Source of the DNA: Sphingomonas paeninsulae
GTDB lineage: Bacteria; Pseudomonadota; Alphaproteobacteria; Sphingomonadales; Sphingomonadaceae
Length of the DNA: 64,000 nucleotides
Direction of reading: 5' to 3'
Assembly: GCF_003660165.1 (NCBI RefSeq)
Contig: NZ_CP032829.1
Span: 2,059,001-2,123,000, forward strand
Shown here: one piece after another, positions 50,467 through 59,570 of the stretch
Layout of the letters: each line of letters begins with the position of its first letter
Position numbering within the stretch: position 1 is the first letter of the stretch
Translations under genes and position numbers: made by a program
Notes under the pieces: generated by a model
Seen by the model: only the letters and a program-made list of their open reading frames with translations
What the model was told of the DNA's origin: nothing
The model's database searches: none

Positions 50467-51675
50467 ATGCGCGCAGCCGTGAGACTTCTACTGCAGCGAT
50501 CAGTAAAACTCCCAATCCTCAGTCTTCTATCGTCAACGATGATTCTCTCGCTGTCGGCCTGCGGTGCCGGCGTGTTTTTCGGTGCCGACGGGCCATCGAC
50601 CGCCCGCATCAAAAAGGCTGGCGGAGAAAGCGGCTATGGGGCGCTTCTGCTTGAAGTGAACGAACAGACCGCCGCTCGCGCTAGCATAGCGGCACGCTCT
50701 CCCAGTTTTGCCGAGGTGTTGGGCGAAGGACAACCTTTTGGCACTATTATCGCTCCGGGGGACACACTAGGGATAACGATCTACGAAGCGCCGCCTGCGG
50801 TGCTGTTTGGCGCGGCCGCCCTCGACACCAGCAGTCTGTCGGCAGGATCTTCGCAACGCGGCAGCTCGCTGCCGTTGCTTCAAGTCTCTAATGCTGGGAT
50901 GGTGGACATCCCTTTCGCAGGACGCGTCCGTGCGGCTGGTCTTTCGCCACAGGATTTGGCCCGCGACATCGCCGCGCGATTAGTCGGTAAGGCGCACAGT
51001 CCACAGGTGTTGGTCAATATCGGTGAGAATGGGACTTCAGGAGTAACTGTAGTAGGCGAAGTTGCCAAGAGTACCCGCCTGACGCTTACCCCACGGGGAG
51101 AGCGCTTGCTTGATGCCCTAGCCGCAGGCGGGGGAGCCCGCGAAGCGGTCGATAAGGTTTCGATACAAATGACGCGCGGAAGCGCGGTCGTGGGAATGCC
51201 ACTCGAGCGCGTGATCCGCGATCCGCAGCAAAACGTCTATCTGCGTCCCGGCGATATCGTCACGGTCTACTATCAATCTCAGAGTTTCACCGTGCTCGGC
51301 GCATCCGGTAAGAACGATGAGGTGAAGTTCGAAGCTCAAGGCATAACACTGGCGCAAGCATTGGGAAGAATTGGTGGAATCCGAGATGACCGGGCAAATC
51401 CGCACGGCGTTTTCATATTCCGGCTCGAAGAACCGGCCGCGATTAATGCCGCTGACATCGGCACCATTCAACATACCCCGGAAGGAAAGATCCCGGTTAT
51501 ATATCGGGTCGATATGCGCAATCCTGCGACCTTTTTCGCTGCTCAGCATTTCATCATGCGTGACCATGACGTTGTCTTCGTTACAAGTGCGCCTTCTGCC
51601 GATCTACAGAAATTTGTTAATATTATTGGTGCCGCCATCTATCCTCTCGTTACCATAAAGGCTGCAGGATTCTGA
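50467..51675 (+). CDS. polysaccharide export outer-membrane lipoprotein (Wza/KpsD/BexD family)
   Basis: From ATG 50467 behind AAGGG the protein is 402 residues. A lipoprotein signal peptide ends in the lipobox LSLSAC near residue 32. Then come the polysaccharide export domain (IIAPGDTLGITIYEAPP, VDIPFAGRVRAAGLSPQDLA) and SLBB-like repeats (GVTVVGEVAKSTRLTLTP; VTVYYQSQSFTVLGASGKND). It forms the outer-membrane channel for capsule export with the KpsE-like and ABC proteins downstream. It is the first gene after the IS pair. About 200 bases upstream (50260-50466) show no gene and probably hold the leader. Confidence 0.87.
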   Translation: MRAAVRLLLQRSVKLPILSLLSSTMILSLSACGAGVFFGADGPSTARIKKAGGESGYGALLLEVNEQTAARASIAARSPSFAEVLGEGQPFGTIIAPGDTLGITIYEAPPAVLFGAAALDTSSLSAGSSQRGSSLPLLQVSNAGMVDIPFAGRVRAAGLSPQDLARDIAARLVGKAHSPQVLVNIGENGTSGVTVVGEVAKSTRLTLTPRGERLLDALAAGGGAREAVDKVSIQMTRGSAVVGMPLERVIRDPQQNVYLRPGDIVTVYYQSQSFTVLGASGKNDEVKFEAQGITLAQALGRIGGIRDDRANPHGVFIFRLEEPAAINAADIGTIQHTPEGKIPVIYRVDMRNPATFFAAQHFIMRDHDVVFVTSAPSADLQKFVNIIGAAIYPLVTIKAAGF

Positions 51676-51804
51676 CGTTTTTCGATCAATTCATAAACGC
51701 TTGGACCTCGTTCCCCCGACTATGTCGATGGCTGCAAGGCAGAGATATTCGCATTAACACGGTCTCGTGTTGTCTCATAAACTCCAAAGAATAGTGACAA
51801 AATC

Positions 51805-52926
51805 GTGTCCGCTAAAAATTTCAAAGCAACTACTGCCGGATTGACGAGGCTTCCAAGATTGTTTTGGTTTGCTACAGCGCTGCCAACGATATGCGCGCTG
51901 CTATATTACGGGTTGTTTGCCTCCAACGTTTACATATCTGAATCACGATTTGTAGTTCGTAGTCCAGACAAGCCTGCGGTCAGCGGACTCGGATTACTTG
52001 TAAAAAGTTCGGGCCTCTCCACTTCGGGTGATGAGATATACGCCACGAAAGACTATCTGACTTCGCGCGACGCTCTGAGGGCGATCAATCGCGGAAGCGC
52101 GTTCGAGCGAGCATTTACCAATACTGATGTGTCCGTCTTCGATCGATTTGATGGCATCCTTGGAAACCGCTCATTCGAAAATCTGTATAAATATTACGAT
52201 GGCAAGGTTAAGGTGGAGTATGACTCAGCGAGTTCAATCACTACTCTGACTGTCCGTGCTTATAATCCCAAAAGCGCCCAGCAGTTCAATGAACAATTGC
52301 TTGAAATGGCTGAACAGACAGTCAATCGAATGAGCGAGCGTGGGCGGCGTGATCTCATTAGCGTTGCGCAAAATGAGGTGAGTAATGCCAAGCAACAGGC
52401 TCAGGATGCTGCCGCCGCCCTTGCCAGCTATCGAGATCGACAGGGTCTGATCGATCCTGAAAAACAGGCCGCTATCCAGATGCAGATGATCTCCAAACTT
52501 CAAGATGGACTGATTACGACCAAAACACAATTACTCGAACTTCGCTCGTTAGCACCCGCAAGCCCGCAAATTCCGGTCCTAGAAACGCGTGCTAAAGGCC
52601 TTGCCCGCGAAATCGAAGGTCAAATTGGCGCAGTCGCAGGGAGTAAGGGTTCCCTTGCAGCCTCTGCTGTACAATATCAGCGTTTTTCAATAGCAAACCA
52701 GTTCGCAGAGAAGCAACTTGCAAGCGCGCTTGCCTCTCTAGAGGAAAGCCGCAGTGAGGCTCGGCGCAAGCACGCATATGTCGAGCGTGTCGTTCAACCA
52801 AATCTTCCCGATAATCCGCTCGAGCCCCGCAGGCTACGAGGTGTTTTTTCAGTATTTGTGCTGGGGTTGGTGGCTTGGGGCCTCCTGTCAATGCTGCTGG
52901 CGGGTTTAATGGAACATCGGGATTAA
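51805..52926 (+). CDS. capsule export inner-membrane protein (KpsE/BexC/CtrB family)
   Basis: The 373-residue protein has an N-terminal membrane helix (LFWFATALPTICALLYYGLF), a Wzz-type periplasmic domain beginning YISESRFVVRSPDKP, long coiled-coil regions around residues 190-300, and a C-terminal membrane helix (FSVFVLGLVAWGLLSMLLAG). This topology is that of the polysaccharide co-polymerase/adaptor proteins that bridge the ABC transporter and the outer-membrane channel. The start at 51805 is GTG; the 129-base gap from the KpsD-like gene holds no ORF. Confidence 0.87.
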   Translation: MSAKNFKATTAGLTRLPRLFWFATALPTICALLYYGLFASNVYISESRFVVRSPDKPAVSGLGLLVKSSGLSTSGDEIYATKDYLTSRDALRAINRGSAFERAFTNTDVSVFDRFDGILGNRSFENLYKYYDGKVKVEYDSASSITTLTVRAYNPKSAQQFNEQLLEMAEQTVNRMSERGRRDLISVAQNEVSNAKQQAQDAAAALASYRDRQGLIDPEKQAAIQMQMISKLQDGLITTKTQLLELRSLAPASPQIPVLETRAKGLAREIEGQIGAVAGSKGSLAASAVQYQRFSIANQFAEKQLASALASLEESRSEARRKHAYVERVVQPNLPDNPLEPRRLRGVFSVFVLGLVAWGLLSMLLAGLMEHRD

Positions 52927-52933
52927 CGTTGGC

Positions 52934-53728
52934 ATGCCTAACTCCGTGACCTCGATAGGGCGCAGCGTAGCCGTGCAGAGCCGGGTGATCTATGCGCTTC
53001 TTTTGCGCGAAATACTTACACGATATGGACGTCATAACATTGGGTTTTTATGGCTTTTTGTAGAACCCATAACTTTTACAACCGGTGTGACGGTCTTGTG
53101 GACTCTCAGCAAGGCAGTGCATGGGTCCAACATTCCAATCGTGGCGTTTGCGCTCACGGGGTACTCAAGTGTGCTGCTTTGGCGTAACATGCCATCGCGT
53201 TGCATTCACGCGATCGAAACCAATCGTTCTCTTATGTATCACCGCAATGTGCGCGCGCTAGATATTTTCTTGTCGAGACTTTTACTCGAGGCGGCGGGTG
53301 CAACTTGTTCTTTTGTTGTGCTGTCGATATTTTATATTTACATTGGATGGCTGGAGCCGCCGGCTGACGTTCTAACTGTCGCCGTGGGTTGGGTTCTATT
53401 GGCATGGTTTGGCATGGCGCTGGCAATTTTCTTAGGTGCGCTTTCGGAGAAAAGCGAGTTGGTAGACAAGATCTGGCACCCATTATCTTACCTGATCTTT
53501 CCTCTATCGGGAGCAGTTTTCATGGTCGACGCCTTGCCAACAAGCGTACAGAAACTTGCTTTGCTTATCCCTATGGTAAATGGCGTCGAAATATTACGGG
53601 AAGGATACTTCGGTCATTTAGTGCGACCCCATTACGATCTTCCTTATCTGGTGACTTGCTGCATAGTGTTGACGTTTGCAGGCCTTGTTCAACTTTCGGA
53701 TGTTGCGCGCAAGATAACGCCGCAATGA
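52934..53728 (+). CDS. capsule polysaccharide ABC transporter permease (KpsM/CtrC family)
   Basis: The 264-residue protein has six predicted hydrophobic helices of the ABC-2 type and opens with VIYALLLREILTRYGRHNIG, the conserved N-terminal segment of KpsM-like permeases. The segment SYLIFPLSGAVFMVDALP lies in the second half. It carries undecaprenol- or lipid-linked capsule across the inner membrane with the ATPase that follows. It starts 7 bases after the KpsE-like gene, and its stop overlaps the ATPase start (ATGA). Confidence 0.88.
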   Translation: MPNSVTSIGRSVAVQSRVIYALLLREILTRYGRHNIGFLWLFVEPITFTTGVTVLWTLSKAVHGSNIPIVAFALTGYSSVLLWRNMPSRCIHAIETNRSLMYHRNVRALDIFLSRLLLEAAGATCSFVVLSIFYIYIGWLEPPADVLTVAVGWVLLAWFGMALAIFLGALSEKSELVDKIWHPLSYLIFPLSGAVFMVDALPTSVQKLALLIPMVNGVEILREGYFGHLVRPHYDLPYLVTCCIVLTFAGLVQLSDVARKITPQ

Positions 53729-54405
53729 TACGCTTTGAAAATGTCATTAAGACATATCCAACACGGCTCGGAGAGCGGGTGATATTGGACAATGTGTCTT
53801 TTACGCTTGAGCGCGGTGAAAAGCTTGGTGTTATGGGTCGAAATGGAGCAGGTAAATCGACGCTTGTTCGACTGGTCAGCGGCGCAGAAAGTCCCAACTC
53901 GGGCAGAATAGACCATAGTATGTCGGTTTCTTGGCCTTTGGCCTTCGGGGGAGCCTTTCAAGACGGGTTAACCGGTCAGGACAATCTGAAGTTTATCAGT
54001 CGTATCTACAATCAAGATTTTCGCCAAAACCTGGACTTTGTGGAGCAATTCGCGGAGCTTGGTACCTACCTGCGTGAGCCGGTGAGCTCATATTCCTCGG
54101 GTATGCGCGCCAGACTTGCGTTCGCTATCTCAATGATCATCGAATTTGATTGTTACTTAATTGACGAGATCAGCGCGGTTGGCGACGTACGTTTTCACGA
54201 AAAGTGTCAAGTCGAGCTTTTTGAACGTCGCAGCGACCGCGCCATGCTAATTGTCTCGCACGATATCAATTATGTACACGCGCATTGCCAGCGCTTTGCG
54301 GTCCTCCATCAGGGACATCTCAAGTTTTTTGATGATTTCGATGCCGCATACCAGGCGCATCTCGACGCCATGCACGTCGAGGGCTATCAGTTTTCCGCAC
54401 TGTGA
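53725..54405 (+). CDS. capsule polysaccharide ABC transporter ATPase (KpsT/CtrD family)
   Basis: The ATG at 53725 overlaps the permease stop and yields 226 residues. Walker A GRNGAGKST, signature SSYSSGMRARLAFA, Walker B FDCYLIDE and the switch His in LIVSHDINYV are all present. The short form without an O-antigen-binding C-terminal domain is that of group 2/3 capsule transporters. Export is thus of the ABC type; the Kdo-linker enzymes KpsC and KpsS that usually go with it are not in the window. Confidence 0.88.
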   Translation: MIRFENVIKTYPTRLGERVILDNVSFTLERGEKLGVMGRNGAGKSTLVRLVSGAESPNSGRIDHSMSVSWPLAFGGAFQDGLTGQDNLKFISRIYNQDFRQNLDFVEQFAELGTYLREPVSSYSSGMRARLAFAISMIIEFDCYLIDEISAVGDVRFHEKCQVELFERRSDRAMLIVSHDINYVHAHCQRFAVLHQGHLKFFDDFDAAYQAHLDAMHVEGYQFSAL

Positions 54406-54442
54406 CTGCCAAGGCCAACACCGGCCAATTAGGCCCTGCCGT

Positions 54443-55708
54443 GTGCTGAAGCGAATCTGGCGTTTACGCCAGCGCTTGGAATTGCCAGCGCATGGCTTGC
54501 ATCAGACACTATTTCCGCGCGCGTTGCGCTCTTGGCGCGTTCGACGTTGCTCTCAACACCGCCCAGACTGCTCTTCGCCTTTACACCGCACGCTCTACAT
54601 CGATGTAGCAGTTGTAAGCGTAAATGATGCCGGCACAGGAATTCAGCGGGTCGTGCGCGCGCTAGCGCTCGGCTTGGCTCGACAGAAGCCTCCTGGTTGG
54701 CAAATCCAGTTTGTCGCCGCCACGCGCGAGCAGCCCTACCATTGCGTGGCCTGGCCTGATTCGGACACAAATAGCGAGAAGCTCCAACTTATCCAGTTCC
54801 GCCCCGGCGATGTATTCGTTGGCCTCGATTACTCTTTAAACGCGCTCCGCTGGCACCGTCGCCAGATCGCAAGCTTTCGTCGTCAAGGCGGCATTATTTG
54901 GTTTTTGGTTCACGATCTTTTGCCGGCACAACGGCCCGACTGGTTTTCTTCCAACACAGTTTTACGCCATCAGATATGGCTCGATACCGTAGCTGCTATC
55001 GCTGACGGCTTTCTGTGCAACTCACGACAAACCGAAGCAGATATCATCGAGGCACTAAAAGTATACGGTCTTGCTTCAGGTGATTTCCGGACATGCGTCC
55101 TGCCAATGGGGCATGACATCCGCGAGGCTCCCCACATGGCGTTGGTGGAAAATGACAGCGGGTGTGAAGGGATACATGCGCTTCGTGGCAAATCTTTCTT
55201 TCTCAAAGTTGGAACGCTAGAACCCCGTAAAGGCCATATCGATCTAATCCGCGCTTTTGAAACGCTGTGGGCAAATGGATTTGACCAAACACTTGTCTTG
55301 CTCGGCCGCCGTGGATGGCACGTTGATGACCTATGCGAAGCAATCACCACACATCCAGAATATGGTCGGCGGCTGATCTGGCTCGACAACGTGAATGACG
55401 CCGGTCTTATCGAAGCTTTTCGTGAAAGCGAAGGTGTGCTTGTGGCCTCGCTTGCGGAAGGATTCGGCCTGCCGCTGATCGAGGCGCTGGGCCACGGCAA
55501 ACCAGTGTTGGCACGTGACATACCGGTTTTTAAATTGCACGAGCCAAACGGCGTGTGGTTCTTTCCGGCTGATGCATCGTCTCAAACTTTGGCTGATTAT
55601 ATTTTTCGTTGGCGCCTAGCCATTCGTGCCGGTGCCGTAATTATCCATCCGCCAAAAGGCGGATGGGAGGCATCAGTGCAGACGCTGCTCGCTGCGGTTA
55701 CCGCTTGA
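54443..55708 (+). CDS. GT4-family glycosyltransferase
   Basis: The start is uncertain; GTG 54443, 38 bases after the ATPase stop, gives about 421 residues. Earlier in-frame codons overlap the ATPase gene. The GT-B domain begins TLYIDVAVVSVNDAGTGIQR and has FLVHDLLPAQRPDWF, KVGTLEPRKGH and the EX7E motif EGFGLPLIEALGHG, as in GT4 enzymes. It resembles the second half of the double GT at 45596, suggesting one arose from the other or both from a common ancestor. It would add a sugar to the capsule repeat. Confidence 0.8.
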   Translation: MLKRIWRLRQRLELPAHGLHQTLFPRALRSWRVRRCSQHRPDCSSPLHRTLYIDVAVVSVNDAGTGIQRVVRALALGLARQKPPGWQIQFVAATREQPYHCVAWPDSDTNSEKLQLIQFRPGDVFVGLDYSLNALRWHRRQIASFRRQGGIIWFLVHDLLPAQRPDWFSSNTVLRHQIWLDTVAAIADGFLCNSRQTEADIIEALKVYGLASGDFRTCVLPMGHDIREAPHMALVENDSGCEGIHALRGKSFFLKVGTLEPRKGHIDLIRAFETLWANGFDQTLVLLGRRGWHVDDLCEAITTHPEYGRRLIWLDNVNDAGLIEAFRESEGVLVASLAEGFGLPLIEALGHGKPVLARDIPVFKLHEPNGVWFFPADASSQTLADYIFRWRLAIRAGAVIIHPPKGGWEASVQTLLAAVTA

Positions 55709-55718
55709 TTACACTTGT

Positions 55719-56225
55719 TCAATGGAGAATAATATCTTTGAGCATGAAACGTGGCGGATCGAGCAGATAGCTCTGTCCAACGCCTGCGGCCCCCGCCGCG
55801 AGGATATCGCTGTCTTTGTCGCCGACTAGGATTGAATTTCCAAGATCTATATCGTGCTCGCACGCAGCCTGAAGAATCATGCCCGGCTGCGGCTTGCGGC
55901 ACCTGCATGCAATTGCAAATTGCGCGACTATACCGTCGGGATGATGTGGGCAGTGATAGATGCCGTCGAAGTTGATTTTCTCTTCCGCGAACACCGCGCG
56001 CATGTGCGCCTCAAGCGTGAAATACTCTGCGAGCGAGAAATAACCGCGCGCGATGCCGGACTGGTTGGTAACCACGATTAAAGCGTAGCCCAGCGTGCGC
56101 GCACGGCGCAGCGCGTCGAATACGCCGTCGATGACCTCGAACTGCTCCGGACGGAAAATGTAATGGCTATCGATATTGATGACGCCGTCCCGGTCTAGGA
56201 ACAGCGCGCGCCGCCTGGCGGTCAA
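55719..56225 (-). CDS. gmhB: D-glycero-D-manno-heptose-1,7-bisphosphate 7-phosphatase
   Basis: The 168-residue protein has HAD motif 1 LFLDRDGVIN, motif 2 VVTNQSGIARGYF, the zinc-binding loop CPHHPDG with CRCRKPQPGM, and motif 4 VGDKDSDILAA, all typical of GmhB. It removes the C7 phosphate of heptose 1,7-bisphosphate. The start is probably TTG 56225, overlapping the upstream stop as TTGA, since no ATG or GTG precedes the first motif. It is the last gene of the gmhA-hldA-hldC-gmhB operon. Confidence 0.87.
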   Translation of the reverse strand: MTARRRALFLDRDGVINIDSHYIFRPEQFEVIDGVFDALRRARTLGYALIVVTNQSGIARGYFSLAEYFTLEAHMRAVFAEEKINFDGIYHCPHHPDGIVAQFAIACRCRKPQPGMILQAACEHDIDLGNSILVGDKDSDILAAGAAGVGQSYLLDPPRFMLKDIILH

Positions 56226-56701
56226 GGTTTGCTCTTACGGATACGCTTTACTAATGCGGTGGTGGAATATCCGGGCCGAAAGGCAATAGCGTGAGCCTCG
56301 CCACCATACGATCGGACAAAGCGACTCTCGTCGAGCGTCTCGATGTCATAATCGCCGCCTTTGACATAGATGTCCGGGTGGACCGCGTGGAGAAGCTCGA
56401 TTGGCGTGCGTTCGCTAAAGGACGTCACAAGCGCGACCGATTCGAGCGCTGCCAGCATGAAAGCCCGGTCTGCCTCCGAGTTGATTGGCCGGTCATCACC
56501 TTTTCCGAGTAGCCGTGCCGAGGAATCTGTGTTGATACCAACGATGAGCGCACCGCCAAGGCTGCGCGCGCGCGCGAGATAGTCGGCATGCCCGGGGTGC
56601 AAAAGGTCGAACACGCCGTTCGTGAAGACCAATGGACGGGCAACTGAAGCTAAACGTTCATCGATCTCGGAGCGCGAGACGATCTTATCCGCCGGGCTCA
56701 T
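56222..56701 (-). CDS. hldC: heptose 1-phosphate nucleotidyltransferase (HldC / RfaE domain II)
   Basis: From ATG 56701 (ATGA overlap with the kinase) the protein is 159 residues. It has the cytidylyltransferase-like motif FTNGVFDLLHPGHADYL, containing the HxGH nucleotide-binding signature, and VKGGDYDIETL. It transfers AMP to heptose 1-phosphate. In many bacteria this is fused to the kinase as HldE; here the two are separate genes. The epimerase HldD, needed for ADP-L-glycero-D-manno-heptose, is not in the window. Confidence 0.85.
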   Translation of the reverse strand: MSPADKIVSRSEIDERLASVARPLVFTNGVFDLLHPGHADYLARARSLGGALIVGINTDSSARLLGKGDDRPINSEADRAFMLAALESVALVTSFSERTPIELLHAVHPDIYVKGGDYDIETLDESRFVRSYGGEAHAIAFRPGYSTTALVKRIRKSKP

Positions 56702-57651
56702 TCCTTTTCGCTCGCTGGTAACGGCGGACGCGCGTTTATCACTTCGTTGAACTCGACAATTGAAGTGCCGAGCTTGCCGACCGCGATGCCGGCCGCGGTG
56801 TTGGCAAAGGCTACCGCCTCTTCCCAACTCCTGCCGCTTCCTAGCATCACGGCGATACCTGCAATCATGGTGTCCCCCGCGCCTGACACATCGAACACTT
56901 CGCTCGCGCGCGCCGGCTGGTGTAGCGCATGCCCCTCGCGGTACAGCTTCATCCCCTGCTCGCTCATCGTCAGCAACAACGCATCCATTCCGAGGCGCGC
57001 GCGCAATGCCTCCGCCTTGTCGTCCATCTCTGCGACGTTGCTCCATCCGCCGACCGCGTCCGACAATTCTGCTCGATTGGGGGTGACGGCCGTCGCGCCG
57101 GCATAGCGCTGATAGTCCTGGCCCTTGGGATCGACGAGCACGGTCTTTCCGTGGCGTCGCGCGATCGCTATTAACGCTTCGATGGCATGCAGTGCCCCCT
57201 TACCATAATCCGACAGGATGACAATGTCGGCTAAGGTGACGATCTCTTCGAAATCGGCGCGCTTGGCCTCTAGCGACTCGTGCGATGGCGCCTCCTCGAA
57301 ATCGACCCGCAGCATTTGCTGGTTCTGGCTGATCAGCCGAAGCTTCAACGTCGTCCGGATTCCGGGATCTACATTCAACCGATGCGCGACCCCTGCCTCG
57401 TCCAGCGCGTCGCGGAGGCGGTCGGCGGTGGCGTCGGCACCGACAACTGAAAGCAGCGTGGCCTGAGCGCCGAGCGACACGACGTTGCGCGCGACATTGG
57501 CGGCCCCGCCGGGGCGTACATCGCTACGCGTCACATGTACGATCGGTACCGGCGCTTCGGGCGATATCCGGCGAACGTCGCCAAACCAATATTCGTCGAG
57601 CATCACGTCCCCGACGATCAGGACACGAACCCCTGCGACGAGATCACGCAT
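56698..57651 (-). CDS. hldA: D-glycero-beta-D-manno-heptose-7-phosphate kinase (HldA / RfaE domain I)
   Basis: From ATG 57651, overlapping the gmhA end by 8 bases, the protein is 317 residues. It is a PfkB/ribokinase-fold kinase: VLIVGDVMLDEYWFGDVRRI, then RPGGAANVARNV and the catalytic VFDVSGAGDTMIAG with the Asp base. ISPEAPVPI is specific to the RfaE1 group. It phosphorylates heptose 7-phosphate at C1. An upstream ATG frame to 57702 exists but would overlap gmhA further. Confidence 0.87.
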   Translation of the reverse strand: MRDLVAGVRVLIVGDVMLDEYWFGDVRRISPEAPVPIVHVTRSDVRPGGAANVARNVVSLGAQATLLSVVGADATADRLRDALDEAGVAHRLNVDPGIRTTLKLRLISQNQQMLRVDFEEAPSHESLEAKRADFEEIVTLADIVILSDYGKGALHAIEALIAIARRHGKTVLVDPKGQDYQRYAGATAVTPNRAELSDAVGGWSNVAEMDDKAEALRARLGMDALLLTMSEQGMKLYREGHALHQPARASEVFDVSGAGDTMIAGIAVMLGSGRSWEEAVAFANTAAGIAVGKLGTSIVEFNEVINARPPLPASEKE

Positions 57652-58225
57652 CGGCAGGTTGAAAGACGGTATCGAGATAAGCGCAGATCGCGTGATAGAC
57701 AATCTGGTGCGCGGACTGGATTTGGTCTGTGTGCTCGAGCGGGACGACGATCGAAAAGTCGCTCATCGCTGCGAGCTTACCGCCAGACCGTCCCAGCAAC
57801 CCGAGCGTCGTGGCGCCAATGGCATGGGCCGCTTCGAACGCCCGCATCACATTCGTCGAATTGCCAGAGGTAGAGATGCCCCAAACAACATCGTCGGGTT
57901 GAGCGAGCGCTTCGACCTGCCTGCTGAACACCGTCTCATACGCATAATCGTTGCTCCATGCCGTTAGCACCGAGCTGTCTGTAGTCAGCGCGATCGCTGC
58001 GAGGCCACGCCGTTCGATTTTGAAACGACCGACGAGTTCCGCCGCGATATGCTGGGCATCCGCTGCGGACCCGCCATTGCCCATAATTAGAATTTTCTTG
58101 CCTGCCTGCAGTGCCTCCGCCAACGCTTCCGCCGACGGTACAATCGTAGCGGCAAATTCTGGCGTAAGCGCGCGCCGTAGCTCAGCAATGGCAATAGCCA
58201 CGTCATCAACGATCGAATACGCCAT
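57644..58225 (-). CDS. gmhA: sedoheptulose-7-phosphate isomerase
   Basis: The start is ATG 58225 behind GGAGAG, giving 193 residues. The SIS-domain motif GNGGSAADAQHIAAELVGRF, then LTTDSSVLTAWSNDYAYE and STSGNSTNV are diagnostic for GmhA. It converts sedoheptulose 7-phosphate to D-glycero-D-manno-heptose 7-phosphate, the first step of heptose activation. It heads the minus-strand operon, which is convergent with the capsule export operon. The promoter must lie in the non-coding stretch beyond 58226. Confidence 0.9.
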   Translation of the reverse strand: MAYSIVDDVAIAIAELRRALTPEFAATIVPSAEALAEALQAGKKILIMGNGGSAADAQHIAAELVGRFKIERRGLAAIALTTDSSVLTAWSNDYAYETVFSRQVEALAQPDDVVWGISTSGNSTNVMRAFEAAHAIGATTLGLLGRSGGKLAAMSDFSIVVPLEHTDQIQSAHQIVYHAICAYLDTVFQPADA

Positions 58226-58863
58226 ATCAACTCTCCGCATTTCAATCTTCGCATGCTGTAGTCTGCAATAACGCAATGCGATAGCGCGACCATTGTGGTC
58301 CTTGCCGCTCCCGCATTGCAGCTGTCAACGCCCGTAGTGCGGCTGCGCAACTTTCGGGTTGGATGAACGGCGGAACGTGTCAACGATTGTGAGACAGCCG
58401 GATCAAGAGATTAGGCTATCGTAATTCGCTCGTTGGTTGGTGGATTGATCCAGACCGCGGTTGGTTTCTGTGGCGGCTTTGGAGCTCGATTGACGAAGCG
58501 TTCCGAGGTTGTGCGGAAAGCCTGGTCAAGGATAGTTCAGGCGATGCAGCCGCAGGCGGTGTCACCAGCATCGGCCTGCGGCCTTCTTCGGTGGCAGCGC
58601 CTGCGGCTGCGGGGATCTGTTCGTCTGTAATGCGCGGGATAACCATGGTGATATCTCATCCGCGCCCTCAAGGGTAAAATACCGGCAGCGCGTTGTCTCA
58701 TCATCGTTGGCACGGAGGGCTCGGGCGAATGCTACGCTCCTGTAATGATGAGAAAAGTGAGGGCGGTGGCGTTCCAATTTAATTTGCGCGAGGCTACCTG
58801 ATAAGCGAAAAGCTCAGCCCGAGGGACTATCCGAAATTTCGTGTGTGGGCGGGCGGTTAAACA
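58226..58863. other. 640 bases without a supported gene
   Basis: This holds the presumed promoter of the gmhA operon near its right edge of 58,226-58,320 and then degenerate DNA. A minus-strand frame at 58416-58646 is open and starts MVIPRITDEQIPAAAG, but nothing identifies it. Given the insertion sequences next door, decayed mobile DNA is the likely origin. Confidence 0.4.
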
Positions 58864-59345
58864 TTACGCCGCCATGGCCTTGATAAAACGCTCACCGAAG
58901 ATGACGCCTAACTGAGCCTTTGCCATGGTCCACTCACGTGGTGGCATTTTTTCTTTCTCGGATCGATTCAAGACCAGATAGAGGAGCTTGGTTGCGGCCT
59001 CGTCGCTGGGGAAATGGCCCCTGGCCCTGACGGCACGGCGAAGCTTTGAATTCAGCGATTCAATGGCATTGGTGGTGTATATGATCCTGCGAACATCATC
59101 GGGGAACGCAAAGAAAGGGATGACCTCGCCCCACGCCCGCCGCCAGCTCTGCCCGATGGCAGGATAACGCTGACCCCAGGGGCCAGCCTCGAACGCCGTC
59201 AGCGCTTTTTCCGCAGCCTCGGCATCAACAGCACGGTAAACCGTCTTCAGTGCGGCAGCGAGGTTTTTGCGGTCTTTCCAGCTCACAAACGCCATGGAGT
59301 TGCGCAGCAGGTGGACGATGCATATGTGGACGGCCTCCGCCTTGC
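58864..59345 (-). pseudogene. IS256/Mutator-family transposase, C-terminal fragment
   Basis: The readable part begins CIVHLLRNSMAFVSWKDRK and continues YPAIGQSWRRAWGEVIPFF, then YTTNAIESLNSKLRRAV, a signature of Mutator-type transposases that includes the catalytic Glu. It ends normally at 58864. About the first 60 per cent of the protein is missing; homology stops near 59345, where about 150 unassigned bases lead to the IS66 end. Confidence 0.82.
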
Positions 59346-59570
59346 AATAGCCTTAGCAGTATTTGACCGATCGCTTGCGTTCATATGTCCGGCCTCGAAA
59401 GAGCGGCCGCAATATGACCGCGGGCCAAGATGGTTTCCGCTGCGTGGGTTCCAAACACGTTTCCGGCCTATAATGGCCATTGCATCGTACGGAAGTAAGC
59501 GTGGCCTGACGGCCGCCTTGCCCGTTGGTGGTTTGACGGGTTGATTGTCGCTCTTTGAGCGGGGCGGCCA

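Noticed and set aside
58416-58646. Minus-strand frame starting MVIPRITDEQIPAAAG
   Set aside because: Cannot be linked to any transposase or other family; it lies in DNA that looks like mobile-element debris.
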